A DNA stretch of 62,151 bases from Crossiella sp. S99.2. GTDB taxonomy: Bacteria > Actinomycetota > Actinomycetes > Mycobacteriales > Pseudonocardiaceae. The first letter of the stretch is position 1. Every line of letters starts with the position of its first letter. Location: positions 1 to 62,151 of the forward strand of contig NZ_JALMDK010000026.1 of NCBI RefSeq assembly GCF_023094165.1, written 5' to 3'. Positions 17,233 through 25,788 of the stretch are shown piece by piece. Both the position numbers and the translations under genes were made by a program. The notes beneath the pieces are model-generated. The model ran no database searches. It was not told the DNA's origin and saw only the letters and a program-made list of their open reading frames with translations.

Positions 17233-18042
17233 TCAGGTGCGCTGGTCGTAGGCAATGAGCACCGGCACCAGTTCTTCGGCCAGCTTGCGCACACGGGCCC
17301 GGTCAGGAGGGACGTCCTTGAGCCGTGCGTGTTTCCGCTCCTCCGGGTCCCAGTACTCCCGGGTCCGGTACTCCACCAGCCACACCCAGTCGCCCTGACC
17401 CAGATGCGGGATCCGGATCCGCATGTCGACCTTGGCGAATTCCTCAGCAAGGGGCACCGTCTGGAAGGCCACCTCCCGCCCACCGATCTCCACCACTTCG
17501 GCAGTCGAGTCGGGGATCCCGGGATTGGGGCAGCTCCAGCACGAACCACCCTGCTGGACCTCCTGCGGGCTCAGGGCCCACGGGCCACGCCCCAACATGA
17601 CCTCCAGCCGCGGGTAGGCCGGATGGCTCGTGGCGAACACGCTGCACTGGATTCCGTGGGTCACGGTGAGATAGGCCGAATCGCCCACCAGCCCGTCGGT
17701 CATCATCGATGCGAGGCGAGCCCCGGCGAGCGCGTCGCAGGCATAGACGGCCCCCCACTGCGCTCCATGTTCGGAAAGCTGTGAGACATAGGGCAGCACC
17801 GTTGCCAGAGGGCGCTGCTCCGGCTGCGCCCACGGCTGACAGCCGTCGGTGACCGCGCGAGGATGCTCACACGCCCGCACATCAGGCTGACCGACCGAGT
17901 GCGGAGCCCGGTCAACACGGCTGTCCTGATCCGGTGCGGCAACCGGCATACAACCGCCCGCGATCAGTGTGATGGCCAGAACGCACATGGCAATCACGCG
18001 ACGGGGAGGCTTGTTCCACGGGCGGGAAGGCATGGTGGTCAC
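17233..18042 (-). CDS. Predicted lipoprotein, 269 aa
   Basis: A secreted lipoprotein: RRVIAMCVLAITLIAGGC is a signal peptide with lipobox AGGC. The mature part has an even number of Cys residues (for example GSCWSCPNPG) and a DMRIRIPHLGQGDWVWLVEY strand-rich region. It is longer than DUF3558 proteins but occupies the same operon position and may be a distant relative; I do not assign a family. The GTG at 18042 is preferred because AAGGA lies about eight bases upstream; an ATG at 18033 is the alternative. Confidence 0.7.
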   Translation of the reverse strand: MTTMPSRPWNKPPRRVIAMCVLAITLIAGGCMPVAAPDQDSRVDRAPHSVGQPDVRACEHPRAVTDGCQPWAQPEQRPLATVLPYVSQLSEHGAQWGAVYACDALAGARLASMMTDGLVGDSAYLTVTHGIQCSVFATSHPAYPRLEVMLGRGPWALSPQEVQQGGSCWSCPNPGIPDSTAEVVEIGGREVAFQTVPLAEEFAKVDMRIRIPHLGQGDWVWLVEYRTREYWDPEERKHARLKDVPPDRARVRKLAEELVPVLIAYDQRT

Positions 18043-18333
18043 AGAAGAATGTCCTTGCCTGGTAAGACTTTCGATGGTGTCTGAATTGTGTGTGGCCGGC
18101 CGTGGTGTGCTGATGCCCGAGGGTTCACGGAGGTATCCGCTGGGATTCTGTGGTGCCATCGCCCGAGGACAGTGGCTGCGGTGCAACCCGATGCAGCTGG
18201 GTTCCTCTGGAGGTTATGGAGTGGATGCCTTGGTGCCACTGGGAATCCTCGACGCCGGCCACCTGGCCACGGAGGCGGCCGATAGGCGCCGTGGGACGCA
18301 CCGTTTTCACGGCGTCAGCAACACCCGACATGG

Positions 18334-19653
18334 TCAGTCCTCCGTGGCCCCGGCAGTGTGGTCGCTGGATCCTGTTGCGGAGCGCAGTTCCTGCATCTTG
18401 ATGCGCATCCGGTTCGCTGCTGCGGCGTCGGTGAGCGAATACCAGCTCGCTGCCTTCTGGAAACAGCTGTAGGCGCCCTCGCTCTTGCCTTCGCCCAGAC
18501 GCAGCTCACCCCAAGCCTGGTAGGTCTCCGCCAGCTCATACAGTGCACTCGCGCGAGAGAACAGATGCGCGGCCTTGGCCAGCTTCTCCGCAGCCTTGGC
18601 GTTCATGCCCAGGTCCCGGCGTGCCTGGCCATCCAGGAGCAAGGCCCTGCCGATGTTGTACCAATCCCGCGGGCATGCCTGCCGCAGCAGGTTGTTGGCG
18701 CGGCTGGCCAGCTGCCGGGCCGCTCCGGGAGCCTGGTCGGCACGTTCGAGAGCGGATCGCTCCAGCAACAGCAACGCCAAGTGCCGCCGAGGGTCCCCAT
18801 CGGCGTCGGCGAGTAGCGCTTCCCCTTCTCCCAGCACCTCCCGGGCGGAGGCACTGTCGTTGTCCGCCACGAAGATCCGTGCCTTCAAGCCCAGTGCGGA
18901 AACCTGTGCCCAGATGTGCCCTGCGGCGCGAGCTTCCTCTTCCACTGTCTCGGCCTGGGCCATCGCCGCGGACGGCTCTCGGTTGTCCAGCAACGTGTTC
19001 CCCAGCCGCAGCCGCGCCCAGACCTGATGGCGCAGCTCCCGGCAGTTTTCGGCGGCCTTGACTTCCAGTTCGCCGATGACCAGCGCGGCAGCGGTGTCAC
19101 GAAGGCACAGACCGTAGGACCGCAGCGCGTATGCCAGCAGCCAGACCCGCATCCAGTCGCGGCGCTCCGCTGCGATGGTCAGTACCTCCAGCAACGGCTG
19201 GCGATGGCAGGCCAGCCACTCCAGAGCCCCAGACGCGCTATCGGGCACATCGCGCAAGTACTGGCGACCAGGTGTGCCCGCAGGCGGTGCCGGGTGTGCG
19301 TCGAGGGGAAACAGGAGAACGCAGGTGGCACGCGCGGCAGCCAGGTACCACTCCAGCAGGGCCAGTCTCGTGGCCGAGAGTACCTGCGCCGGCAACGTGT
19401 GGTTAGCGAGCCACCTGGCCTTGTCGCGGACGTGGCGGGAGGCGAAGGTGTGGCTGCCTTCGGGGTCAGCCATCAGGAGGTGTCTGCGCAGCAAGGGCTC
19501 CAGCCGCTCGCCGACCTGATCGCGGGGACAGCCCAGCAGAGCTGCCACCACCCCCGGCACCATCGGCGAATGGGGATGAACACCCAAGAGGGCGCAGTCG
19601 GTGGCGGCCTGCTCCGGCAGCTCCGCCGCCAACCGCAGTGTCGAGCCAGTCAC
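18334..19653 (-). CDS. STAND-paralogue C-terminal half (winged-helix and TPR-like region without NTPase domain)
   Basis: The 439-residue product aligns by eye with the region behind the NTPase domain of the 728-residue STAND protein: LLGVHPHSPMVPGVVAALLG matches LGLHPRVPVTAGLMAALLD, and LLEWYLAAARATCVLLFP matches IVDWYLAASRRVCAALFP; a YGLCLRD/YGLRLKD block then recurs. No P-loop or Walker B precedes it. The GTG at 19653 has AAGGA about eight bases upstream, so this is a proper start and not an obvious deletion relic. It may act as a sensor or regulator of the full-length STAND proteins. Confidence 0.75.
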   Translation of the reverse strand: MTGSTLRLAAELPEQAATDCALLGVHPHSPMVPGVVAALLGCPRDQVGERLEPLLRRHLLMADPEGSHTFASRHVRDKARWLANHTLPAQVLSATRLALLEWYLAAARATCVLLFPLDAHPAPPAGTPGRQYLRDVPDSASGALEWLACHRQPLLEVLTIAAERRDWMRVWLLAYALRSYGLCLRDTAAALVIGELEVKAAENCRELRHQVWARLRLGNTLLDNREPSAAMAQAETVEEEARAAGHIWAQVSALGLKARIFVADNDSASAREVLGEGEALLADADGDPRRHLALLLLERSALERADQAPGAARQLASRANNLLRQACPRDWYNIGRALLLDGQARRDLGMNAKAAEKLAKAAHLFSRASALYELAETYQAWGELRLGEGKSEGAYSCFQKAASWYSLTDAAAANRMRIKMQELRSATGSSDHTAGATED

Positions 19654-19883
19654 GGGAAGGGTCCTTGTCTCACCGCTGTAGCGGTGCTGGTGTCGAGTCG
19701 AGTGCGACACTGGGAGGAGGCGGCGCCGTGTCGAATTGAGGGCGGATGGCGGGCCACAGACACACCGCCGCAGGAGCAGGGCGTTTGGGCGGTCGCGGTG
19801 GCTGGTCGGGTGAGTTGCCGGGGCTGGCCTGACACAGCAGCGGTGTCCGGGTGCGCCGGCCGGGGACCTGGTGTGGGGCTGGC

Positions 19884-20858
19884 TCAGCAGCATGGGCGCG
19901 CCTCCAGCCTGGCCAGTGCCGCTTCGGTGGCCAGTTCGGCGCGGGCTTCGCTGTGGCTGCGGTAGTGCTCCAGTGCGGCGGCGAGCACAGCCGGAGGGAC
20001 AGCCAGGGTGTCCAGAGCGATGTCGATGAACGGCGGATGGTGCTCGGTGGGTCTCGACCAGTGGTCGTCGGTGATGCGGTGAGCACGCATCGGGCGGTAC
20101 GCGTGGACCCGCACCACCGCATGGCCGGGCAGCAGGCCACGCCACAGCTCCCGGAACTCCTCCACGCCGTCCCACAGGACCGAGAATTCGGTCCCGCCAC
20201 GGCAGACGACCAGTCCGCGCGGGTTCAGTCTCACCGTGATGTAGCGGTGCCTGGCCTGGTACAACTCGGTGAGATTGACTCCTGCACACGTGATCGGGAT
20301 CAGCCAGAACAGAACGACACCGGCTACGGCCAGCACGGTGTAGAGGCCGGGATCGTGCAGTGCGGCCCGCGCGAGCTCAGGCCCGACAGCGACCACCAGC
20401 GCCGTGGACGGAGCGACCAGCAGCGACCATGCCAGCATCCGGCGCACCGCGTGCAGCAGCACCGCGCGCGGCGCTGAACGCACCTCCACGCACGGGTTTC
20501 CGCCGACCACAGTCAGTACCACCGGCTCCCGGCCGGCACGCGGGGCAGCGCACCACAGAACGGGGCGCAGCAGCTCGGCGACTACGACTGCGGCCAGCAC
20601 CGCAAGTGCGGGAGTCGACCACGGGCGGGGCACCGCGAGCAGATGGGAGAGCAGCAGTGCTGCGGCGCACAGCACCACGCCCAGCCGCAGCATGCTGGCT
20701 GTCACCGTCCACGCCGTGCCCCGGACCCACTCCGGCAGCAGAACCTCCGAGAGCGGCGGTTCACCGCCGGGCGGTGACGCGCCGACGATCGGAGGCACGC
20801 AAGGGTCACCGGCGGGCACAGCCGTCCGTGGGGGATCGGCGGGGCGCTGTGCGCTCAT
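19884..20858 (-). CDS. Integral membrane protein, 324 aa
   Basis: Roughly four hydrophobic helices lie in the first two thirds (MLRLGVVLCAAALLLSHLLA, a second at ALAVLAAVVVAELL, a third at RRMLAWSLLVAPSTALVV, a fourth at LYTVLAVAGVVLFWLIPI). The C-terminal third is soluble, with a WDGVEEFREL region. A Pro-rich N-terminus of about 40 residues precedes the first helix. The ATG overlaps the stop of the 178-residue gene as ATGA. The function is unknown; position suggests a membrane partner of the STAND system. Confidence 0.75.
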   Translation of the reverse strand: MSAQRPADPPRTAVPAGDPCVPPIVGASPPGGEPPLSEVLLPEWVRGTAWTVTASMLRLGVVLCAAALLLSHLLAVPRPWSTPALAVLAAVVVAELLRPVLWCAAPRAGREPVVLTVVGGNPCVEVRSAPRAVLLHAVRRMLAWSLLVAPSTALVVAVGPELARAALHDPGLYTVLAVAGVVLFWLIPITCAGVNLTELYQARHRYITVRLNPRGLVVCRGGTEFSVLWDGVEEFRELWRGLLPGHAVVRVHAYRPMRAHRITDDHWSRPTEHHPPFIDIALDTLAVPPAVLAAALEHYRSHSEARAELATEAALARLEARPCC

Positions 20859-21391
20859 GACGTTGCCCCAGCCGATCGGGCGGCCAGCGTGGTGAAGATC
20901 GACAGGGGCACGACCTCAGTCGTCAGCGCCACCGGTACGGTGCCCCGGCGCAACTCCGCTTCCACCCACAATCCCACCTGGTTCTTGGTGTCCCGGGGAC
21001 CTGCCAGGAATCGCGTGTAGCGCCGCACTCCGTGGGGATAGAGCACGACTCCCAACGCGGATCCAGCGAGCAGCTGCGCTTCCTCTTCAGAGGTCAGCCG
21101 GGAGAGCACCACTGTGGCCGCGACGTGCGCCAGCAGCGACCCGCCTGCACACTTGGCTGCCCGGAGTTCGCCTGCGCGTACCTGAAGCTGCTCATCACCG
21201 GACAGGCTCAGCGCCAACGCAATCTCGGGAGCGACATCTCTGGGCGTCCGCTCCACCGCGGCGAGAAGCTGGTAGGCCACGGTCAGCCCGCTCATCTCAG
21301 CCACCACCGACATGAACGAGTCACCGCGGCTCAGCAGCGCCGCCCAGACATACCAGGCATCGGTCACCGGATCCGGAGTCCCCGCCATCAT
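20855..21391 (-). CDS. Hypothetical protein, 178 aa, coupled to a STAND gene
   Basis: The ATG at 21391 overlaps the stop of the 1082-residue STAND gene (ATGA), and its own stop overlaps the next start (ATGA). The frame is open much further upstream but that part is shadow of the STAND gene. The product is mostly helical at first, with a beta-rich C-terminal segment (LGVVLYPHGVRRYTRFLAG, then TKNQVGLWVEAELRRG). No family is recognised. Confidence 0.65.
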   Translation of the reverse strand: MMAGTPDPVTDAWYVWAALLSRGDSFMSVVAEMSGLTVAYQLLAAVERTPRDVAPEIALALSLSGDEQLQVRAGELRAAKCAGGSLLAHVAATVVLSRLTSEEEAQLLAGSALGVVLYPHGVRRYTRFLAGPRDTKNQVGLWVEAELRRGTVPVALTTEVVPLSIFTTLAARSAGATS

Positions 21392-24300
21392 CCGCACCCC
21401 CGCTCTCGTTCCCGAAGCGCGCCCGGCCCGGGTACTGGACGCCCCGGCGCCGGGGGCAGAGCCCAGCGGTGATGCTGCGGGGGAGTGCGGGACTGCCACG
21501 CGGGGTCCAGGGCCGCGGTCAGCACCCGGCGGGTCGGGCTCTCCGGCAGTCCCTTCATCAACTCCTTCCGCTGGACAGCAGCCTGTGTGGGGGCACCGGA
21601 GAGCAGAAGCAGCAGCGCGCCGGCGGCGCGGGCCGCGGTCTGCACCCGCCGCACCCCGTCGGTATCCGGGAGGTCCTCGATCCGGGCCAACGTTTCCTGA
21701 GCCTCGGTGGTGGCGCCGCGGTGGGCGTGCAGCACCGCGGTCGAGAGCAACACCCCGGCGGCGGCCCACGGCTCGTCCTCACCGGGCAGCAGTTCCTGCG
21801 CCTGGCCCAGCACCTCCCGCGCCCGCCGGAGATCACCCTCGGCAGCGATGGCCATGCCCAGCCGCCACAGGTACTGCCCGCGCACACCGGGATCCAGCAC
21901 CGACCCGGTAGCGGTGAGCACAGCCTGATAGAGCCGCTGAGCGGCGGCCGGATGTGCCAGCCGGGCCGTCGCCCCGTCCACGATCCGGATCAGATGACGC
22001 AGCACCGCCCGGGACGCCCGCCGTGGCCCGATGGACTCGCTCAGACCGGCCAAAGCATGCTCCACCACTCCGGCGCACCCTGCTGGGACGGTCCCATCAG
22101 GGTGACAGGCCAGGATCGCGATCCCCAGAGCCACAAGCCGGCCCTGGGCGGCCGCGCTGATCTGGGTCAGGCTGAAACCAACCTCCAGCCATTGCCGGGC
22201 CTGGGCCACGCCGCCGCGCTGCACCGCGAGCAGGCCCAGCACCTCCACCAGATGCCGCGCCTCCCCCTCGAGTCCGACCTCCACCACCTGCCGCAGGGCA
22301 ACGGCCAGGGTCGGTGCATGCCGCTCCAACCACACGGTCGCCGCGGACACATCCCCGGCTCGTTCGGGGGCCAGGCGCCTGAACTGGGGCCGACGGAGTT
22401 GGGTGTAGCCGCCGGTGGCCACCGCACTGGCCACGGTGGCCTGGGCGGTGAGCTGACAGATCGCCCGGCGCACCGCCCCGTCCTGCGCCGCCGGCGTCAA
22501 CTCGGTGACAGCCTGGCTGCGCAGCAAACCGGCCAGGCTCGGCTGGATCCGGTAGTGCAGGCCGTCGGAGCTGACCAGCAGAGCACGGGAGGCCAGCAGC
22601 CGCAGCAGATCGGCACCCTCCTCAAGGGTGGCGGCGCCGGTAGCAGCCGCAGCCACCGCGGGGGTGACGATCCAGCCCGGCAGCAACGCCAGACGCCGTA
22701 GCTGCCCCAGCGATACCGGGGGCAGCCACGCGCAGGCCACCGCCAGCGCCGCGGCCACCTGCCGCTCGGCCTCCCCCGCTCCGACGGTGCCAGCCTCAAC
22801 CGGGTGGGCCAAGCGTGCGTGCAGGGTCTCGGCGACCACACACAGCGAGAGCTCTGGGCAGGCCGCCAATGCCGATCCCACCATCCGCAACGCCAACGGC
22901 ACGCCCCCACACCCGGCCACAATGTCCGCGCATGCCTGAGGCTCGGCGTGCACACGGAGCTGTCCGACCAGCCCAGTCAGCACCACCCTGGCCCCAGCCT
23001 CCGGCAGCCCCGACAGGCGCACCACCGGCACGGCAGACCCGACCTGAGGCAAGTCAGATCCCCGGAAGGTCATGACCGTCGCAGACTGCGGCGCCCGCAG
23101 AGCCAGCGCACGCGCCTGCTCCAGCGATGCGGCGCCCTCGATGACCACCAGTAGTTGCAGGTGCTCGGTGTGGCGGTGCCACAGCTCGGACAGTTCCGCG
23201 ACGCTGCCCGCGGTATCGATGTCCACCGGCGAGACAGCCAGCGTGCGCAGAGCCTCGATCAGGGCCCAGCGAACCTGCTCTGCAGGCTCAGCCTCCGACC
23301 TGTCCAGGGACAGCCACAGCACACCATCAGGCCACCGTGCCGCAGTGGCGGGCAATCCCGCCCAATGCGCCACCGTGGCCGTCACGCCGATACCCGGTGG
23401 CCCGATCACCGCGACCTCCGCCGGGCGCAGCGTGAGCGCGCACGGACGAAGCCGCCCCAGCTCCTCCACCACCTGCTCCCGCCCGACAAACCGGTCTGCG
23501 GAAGGCGGTGCCGCGCACAAAGCCGCAGTGGTGCCAGCGTTCTCCGGTTGCTCGCCCAGCGCGATCCAGGAATCCAGCCGACGCAAGCCCGCCAGCACCC
23601 GCACCCGCGTCGAAGAAGCACACAACGCCAGAACCACCTGCACCGCGCCACTTCCCCGCGAACCCGGCGGCGCCCACCACTCAGCGGCGGCACGGTGTCC
23701 CGCGGCCAGGCCCGGCTCCCCGGCCTCATGGTGGATCACCGCGTGCAGTGCGTGCGCCACCGCGAGATCGCCCGGATATCCGGCTCCGGTGAGCAACGCC
23801 AACGCCATCGAGGCGTCCTTGCGGGCCTGCCCGGCACGCCCTGGCTGACACAGGAGGAAGCAAGCCGCGGCGATCGAAGCCCGCGCCGCGCCCAACGTGT
23901 CCCGGTGAACCCTCAACGTCACCGGGGCCAAGCGATGATGATCCTCCGCCACGACGAGAGTGCCGCTGGCGGCCAGAAACTCCCCCAACAGCAACAGCCG
24001 CCGACCGTGCGCCCGGCCAGGCTCGCGCACCGCCGCTTCCACTGCCAGCGACATGGACTCGGCCGCCTGCTGGAGGTCCCCAGCACGCGCGGCCAACAGG
24101 CCCCGCGCCTCCAGCACCAGCCCCTCAACCTCACCACGCACCGCCGGGTCGGTGACCGGGCTCAACAACGCCAGCGCCGCAGCACATTCCGGCTCGGCCA
24201 GCGCATCCATCCCAGCACCAGGGGCAGTGTGCAGATAGCCCAACGCGAGCCACCCACGCAGCCGCGCCTCCGCGGCATAGTCGCCCAGCTGCCTGGCCGC

Positions 24301-24636
24301 ACCGATGCCGATCAGCATGGTGCTGATCCACTCCGCGGCCTCGCAGTGCTCGATGAGCACCTCCAGCCGCAGCACCTCACACAGCTCCACCACCAGCGGG
24401 TGGTCACCCGCGTTGGCGGCGTGAGTGACAGCCACGATCAGGTCTGGACGCAACCGCCGCAACGTCGCCGCCGCGGCGGCACGATCAGCCAGCGGCGCCG
24501 GCATTTCGTCAAGTCCCAACCGGGGAGCCAGGACGTCGAGGGCGGCCCTCGCCGCCTCAAGGCTGCCGCGCAGCCCGGCCGCCACTTCCGCGCGGCGTTG
24601 GGCACTCGTGGGGAGAGTTCTCCTTTGTCGGGCCAT
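21388..24636 (-). CDS. Large STAND protein with degenerate P-loop
   Basis: A 1082-residue protein with the same plan as the 980-residue one: helical repeats to about residue 370, then FVGREQVVEELGRL and an NTPase domain whose P-loop reads GPPGIGVT at 412-419 (Val instead of Lys). The Walker B position is LLVVIEGA, with Glu where Asp is usual. CGGVPLAL marks the end of the nucleotide-binding part, and the rest is TPR-like. Classical ATP hydrolysis is therefore unlikely. It starts three bases after the stop of the 63-residue gene. Confidence 0.82.
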   Translation of the reverse strand: MARQRRTLPTSAQRRAEVAAGLRGSLEAARAALDVLAPRLGLDEMPAPLADRAAAAATLRRLRPDLIVAVTHAANAGDHPLVVELCEVLRLEVLIEHCEAAEWISTMLIGIGAARQLGDYAAEARLRGWLALGYLHTAPGAGMDALAEPECAAALALLSPVTDPAVRGEVEGLVLEARGLLAARAGDLQQAAESMSLAVEAAVREPGRAHGRRLLLLGEFLAASGTLVVAEDHHRLAPVTLRVHRDTLGAARASIAAACFLLCQPGRAGQARKDASMALALLTGAGYPGDLAVAHALHAVIHHEAGEPGLAAGHRAAAEWWAPPGSRGSGAVQVVLALCASSTRVRVLAGLRRLDSWIALGEQPENAGTTAALCAAPPSADRFVGREQVVEELGRLRPCALTLRPAEVAVIGPPGIGVTATVAHWAGLPATAARWPDGVLWLSLDRSEAEPAEQVRWALIEALRTLAVSPVDIDTAGSVAELSELWHRHTEHLQLLVVIEGAASLEQARALALRAPQSATVMTFRGSDLPQVGSAVPVVRLSGLPEAGARVVLTGLVGQLRVHAEPQACADIVAGCGGVPLALRMVGSALAACPELSLCVVAETLHARLAHPVEAGTVGAGEAERQVAAALAVACAWLPPVSLGQLRRLALLPGWIVTPAVAAAATGAATLEEGADLLRLLASRALLVSSDGLHYRIQPSLAGLLRSQAVTELTPAAQDGAVRRAICQLTAQATVASAVATGGYTQLRRPQFRRLAPERAGDVSAATVWLERHAPTLAVALRQVVEVGLEGEARHLVEVLGLLAVQRGGVAQARQWLEVGFSLTQISAAAQGRLVALGIAILACHPDGTVPAGCAGVVEHALAGLSESIGPRRASRAVLRHLIRIVDGATARLAHPAAAQRLYQAVLTATGSVLDPGVRGQYLWRLGMAIAAEGDLRRAREVLGQAQELLPGEDEPWAAAGVLLSTAVLHAHRGATTEAQETLARIEDLPDTDGVRRVQTAARAAGALLLLLSGAPTQAAVQRKELMKGLPESPTRRVLTAALDPAWQSRTPPQHHRWALPPAPGRPVPGPGALRERERGCG

Positions 24637-24639
24637 GGT

Positions 24640-24831
24640 TCAGTGGCTCCCGCTGTTGCCGGTATCCAGCAGCGGGGCAGTCTCCTGCTGGCGGCCCTGG
24701 CACATCCCGTCCCAGGAGTCGGTCGCCGCAACGGCCGTGTTATCGCGCCGGGCTGTGCCCGCACGGTCGGGGACGCGCTCGGGCACCTGGTGGGTGGCGC
24801 TGCCTGGCCGAGCCTCGTTGGCCTCTGTCAT
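24640..24831 (-). CDS. Small coupled protein, 63 aa
   Basis: The ATG at 24831 overlaps the stop of the coiled-coil gene (ATGA) and the stop lies just before the start of the large STAND gene. The 63 residues are hydrophilic (MTEANEARPGSATHQVPERV at the start) and look disordered. Spacing is the main evidence. It occupies the same place ahead of a STAND gene as the 81-residue protein does further down. Confidence 0.45.
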   Translation of the reverse strand: MTEANEARPGSATHQVPERVPDRAGTARRDNTAVAATDSWDGMCQGRQQETAPLLDTGNSGSH

Positions 24832-25220
24832 GGCTGTACCAATCCCAGACGGCCCGGGAAACGCACCACCGTGCCGTTGGCCTCACGCACGGGAACAGCG
24901 CTATTCTGCGACGCTGTGCCCACCAGCGGATGTTCCTGCGATACCCGTTTCTGTTCGCGGCGCAACGCGAGCTGAGCATCGGCCACGGCTTGGCAGATCG
25001 CGGCATGATCGTCGCCCACCGCAGCCAACCTCGCCGGATCAGGGCACGGCTCAGCTCTCAGCACGCGAAGCTGGGACTCGATGGCAGTCAACGCCGCGAT
25101 GGCGGTGCGGAGACGCTCATCAACCTCAGTACTCCGCAGCTGACAATCGGTCCATCCCTTCACACGGGCCAGCTGCACGTCGCTGAGGCCCAACGGCCAC
25201 ACCACACTGGAGATCACCAT
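24828..25220 (-). CDS. Coiled-coil protein, 130 aa
   Basis: Residues 25-95 are charged and heptad-like (DERLRTAIAALTAIESQLRV, then DHAAICQAVADAQLALRREQ), predicting a coiled coil. An N-terminal segment, LSDVQLARVKGWTD, may be a short helix pair. Its ATG overlaps the 3' end of the RbpA-like gene by seven bases, and its stop is joined to the next gene by ATGA. The function is unknown. Confidence 0.6.
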   Translation of the reverse strand: MVISSVVWPLGLSDVQLARVKGWTDCQLRSTEVDERLRTAIAALTAIESQLRVLRAEPCPDPARLAAVGDDHAAICQAVADAQLALRREQKRVSQEHPLVGTASQNSAVPVREANGTVVRFPGRLGLVQP

Positions 25221-25681
25221 CGAGCCCCCTTGTTCCGGGCTTTGATCAGCCTTTCCCGAACCGGGCTGTGCGGGCCCGGCCCACGAAGTTGCCGCTCCAC
25301 CTCATCCGGATCAAGCTGCTCATCTCGCTCGGCGGCGAGACCGACCAGAATCTCTGCAACACCTCGCTCCAGCTGCGAGATCGTGCGGCGCTCCCTCAGC
25401 TGCCACCACGGGCCGATTCCGTCATGAGCCCGGACCTGACTACCCGCCGCCGAGGACTGCCTACTGACCTTCGCCGCAGCCGCCATCACGTTCCCTGCAA
25501 GCGCCGCTTCCACGCTGTGGCCGCGGCATTCCCATGCCTGCGGGATCGGCACGTCCTCAGCGAAGTTCAGCTCGAAGGTGTGTCCCTGCGGGCAGAAGTA
25601 GGTCACCGTGCTTCGGGGTGCGAGTTCGCGCCGATCCGGGTTCTCCCGACTTCGTCGGGTGTGCTCCGGGCGGGCACCCAT
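25214..25681 (-). CDS. RbpA-like RNA polymerase-binding protein
   Basis: The 155-residue product resembles actinobacterial RbpA: ELAPRSTVTYFC near the N-terminus, then GHTFELNFAEDVPIPQAWEC and a C-terminal WWQLRERRTISQLERGVAEI helix corresponding to the sigma-interacting LLERRSIEELEELL helix of RbpA. Two CxxGH/CRGH pairs (C30/H34 and C52/H55) could bind zinc as in Streptomyces RbpA. A 20-residue insert separates the core from the last helix. RbpA stimulates transcription by the principal sigma factor. A copy at the head of an accessory operon suggests its own transcriptional control; that is inference. The ATG at 25681 places the core correctly. Confidence 0.75.
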   Translation of the reverse strand: MGARPEHTRRSRENPDRRELAPRSTVTYFCPQGHTFELNFAEDVPIPQAWECRGHSVEAALAGNVMAAAAKVSRQSSAAGSQVRAHDGIGPWWQLRERRTISQLERGVAEILVGLAAERDEQLDPDEVERQLRGPGPHSPVRERLIKARNKGARW

Positions 25682-25788
25682 GACTGCGAGCCGTGTCCGG
25701 GCGCCGTCCGGGCGCTGTCCATCAAGTCCGGCGTGATCCCGCGCGATGGCTGTCTTGGCGATGTTTCTGTTGTGTGGCAACGGTTGTC

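Noticed and set aside
23155..24975. Plus-strand 606-codon open frame opposite the large STAND gene
   Set aside because: It is Arg/Gln/Pro-rich shadow of the minus-strand STAND coding sequence, without motifs or ribosome binding site.
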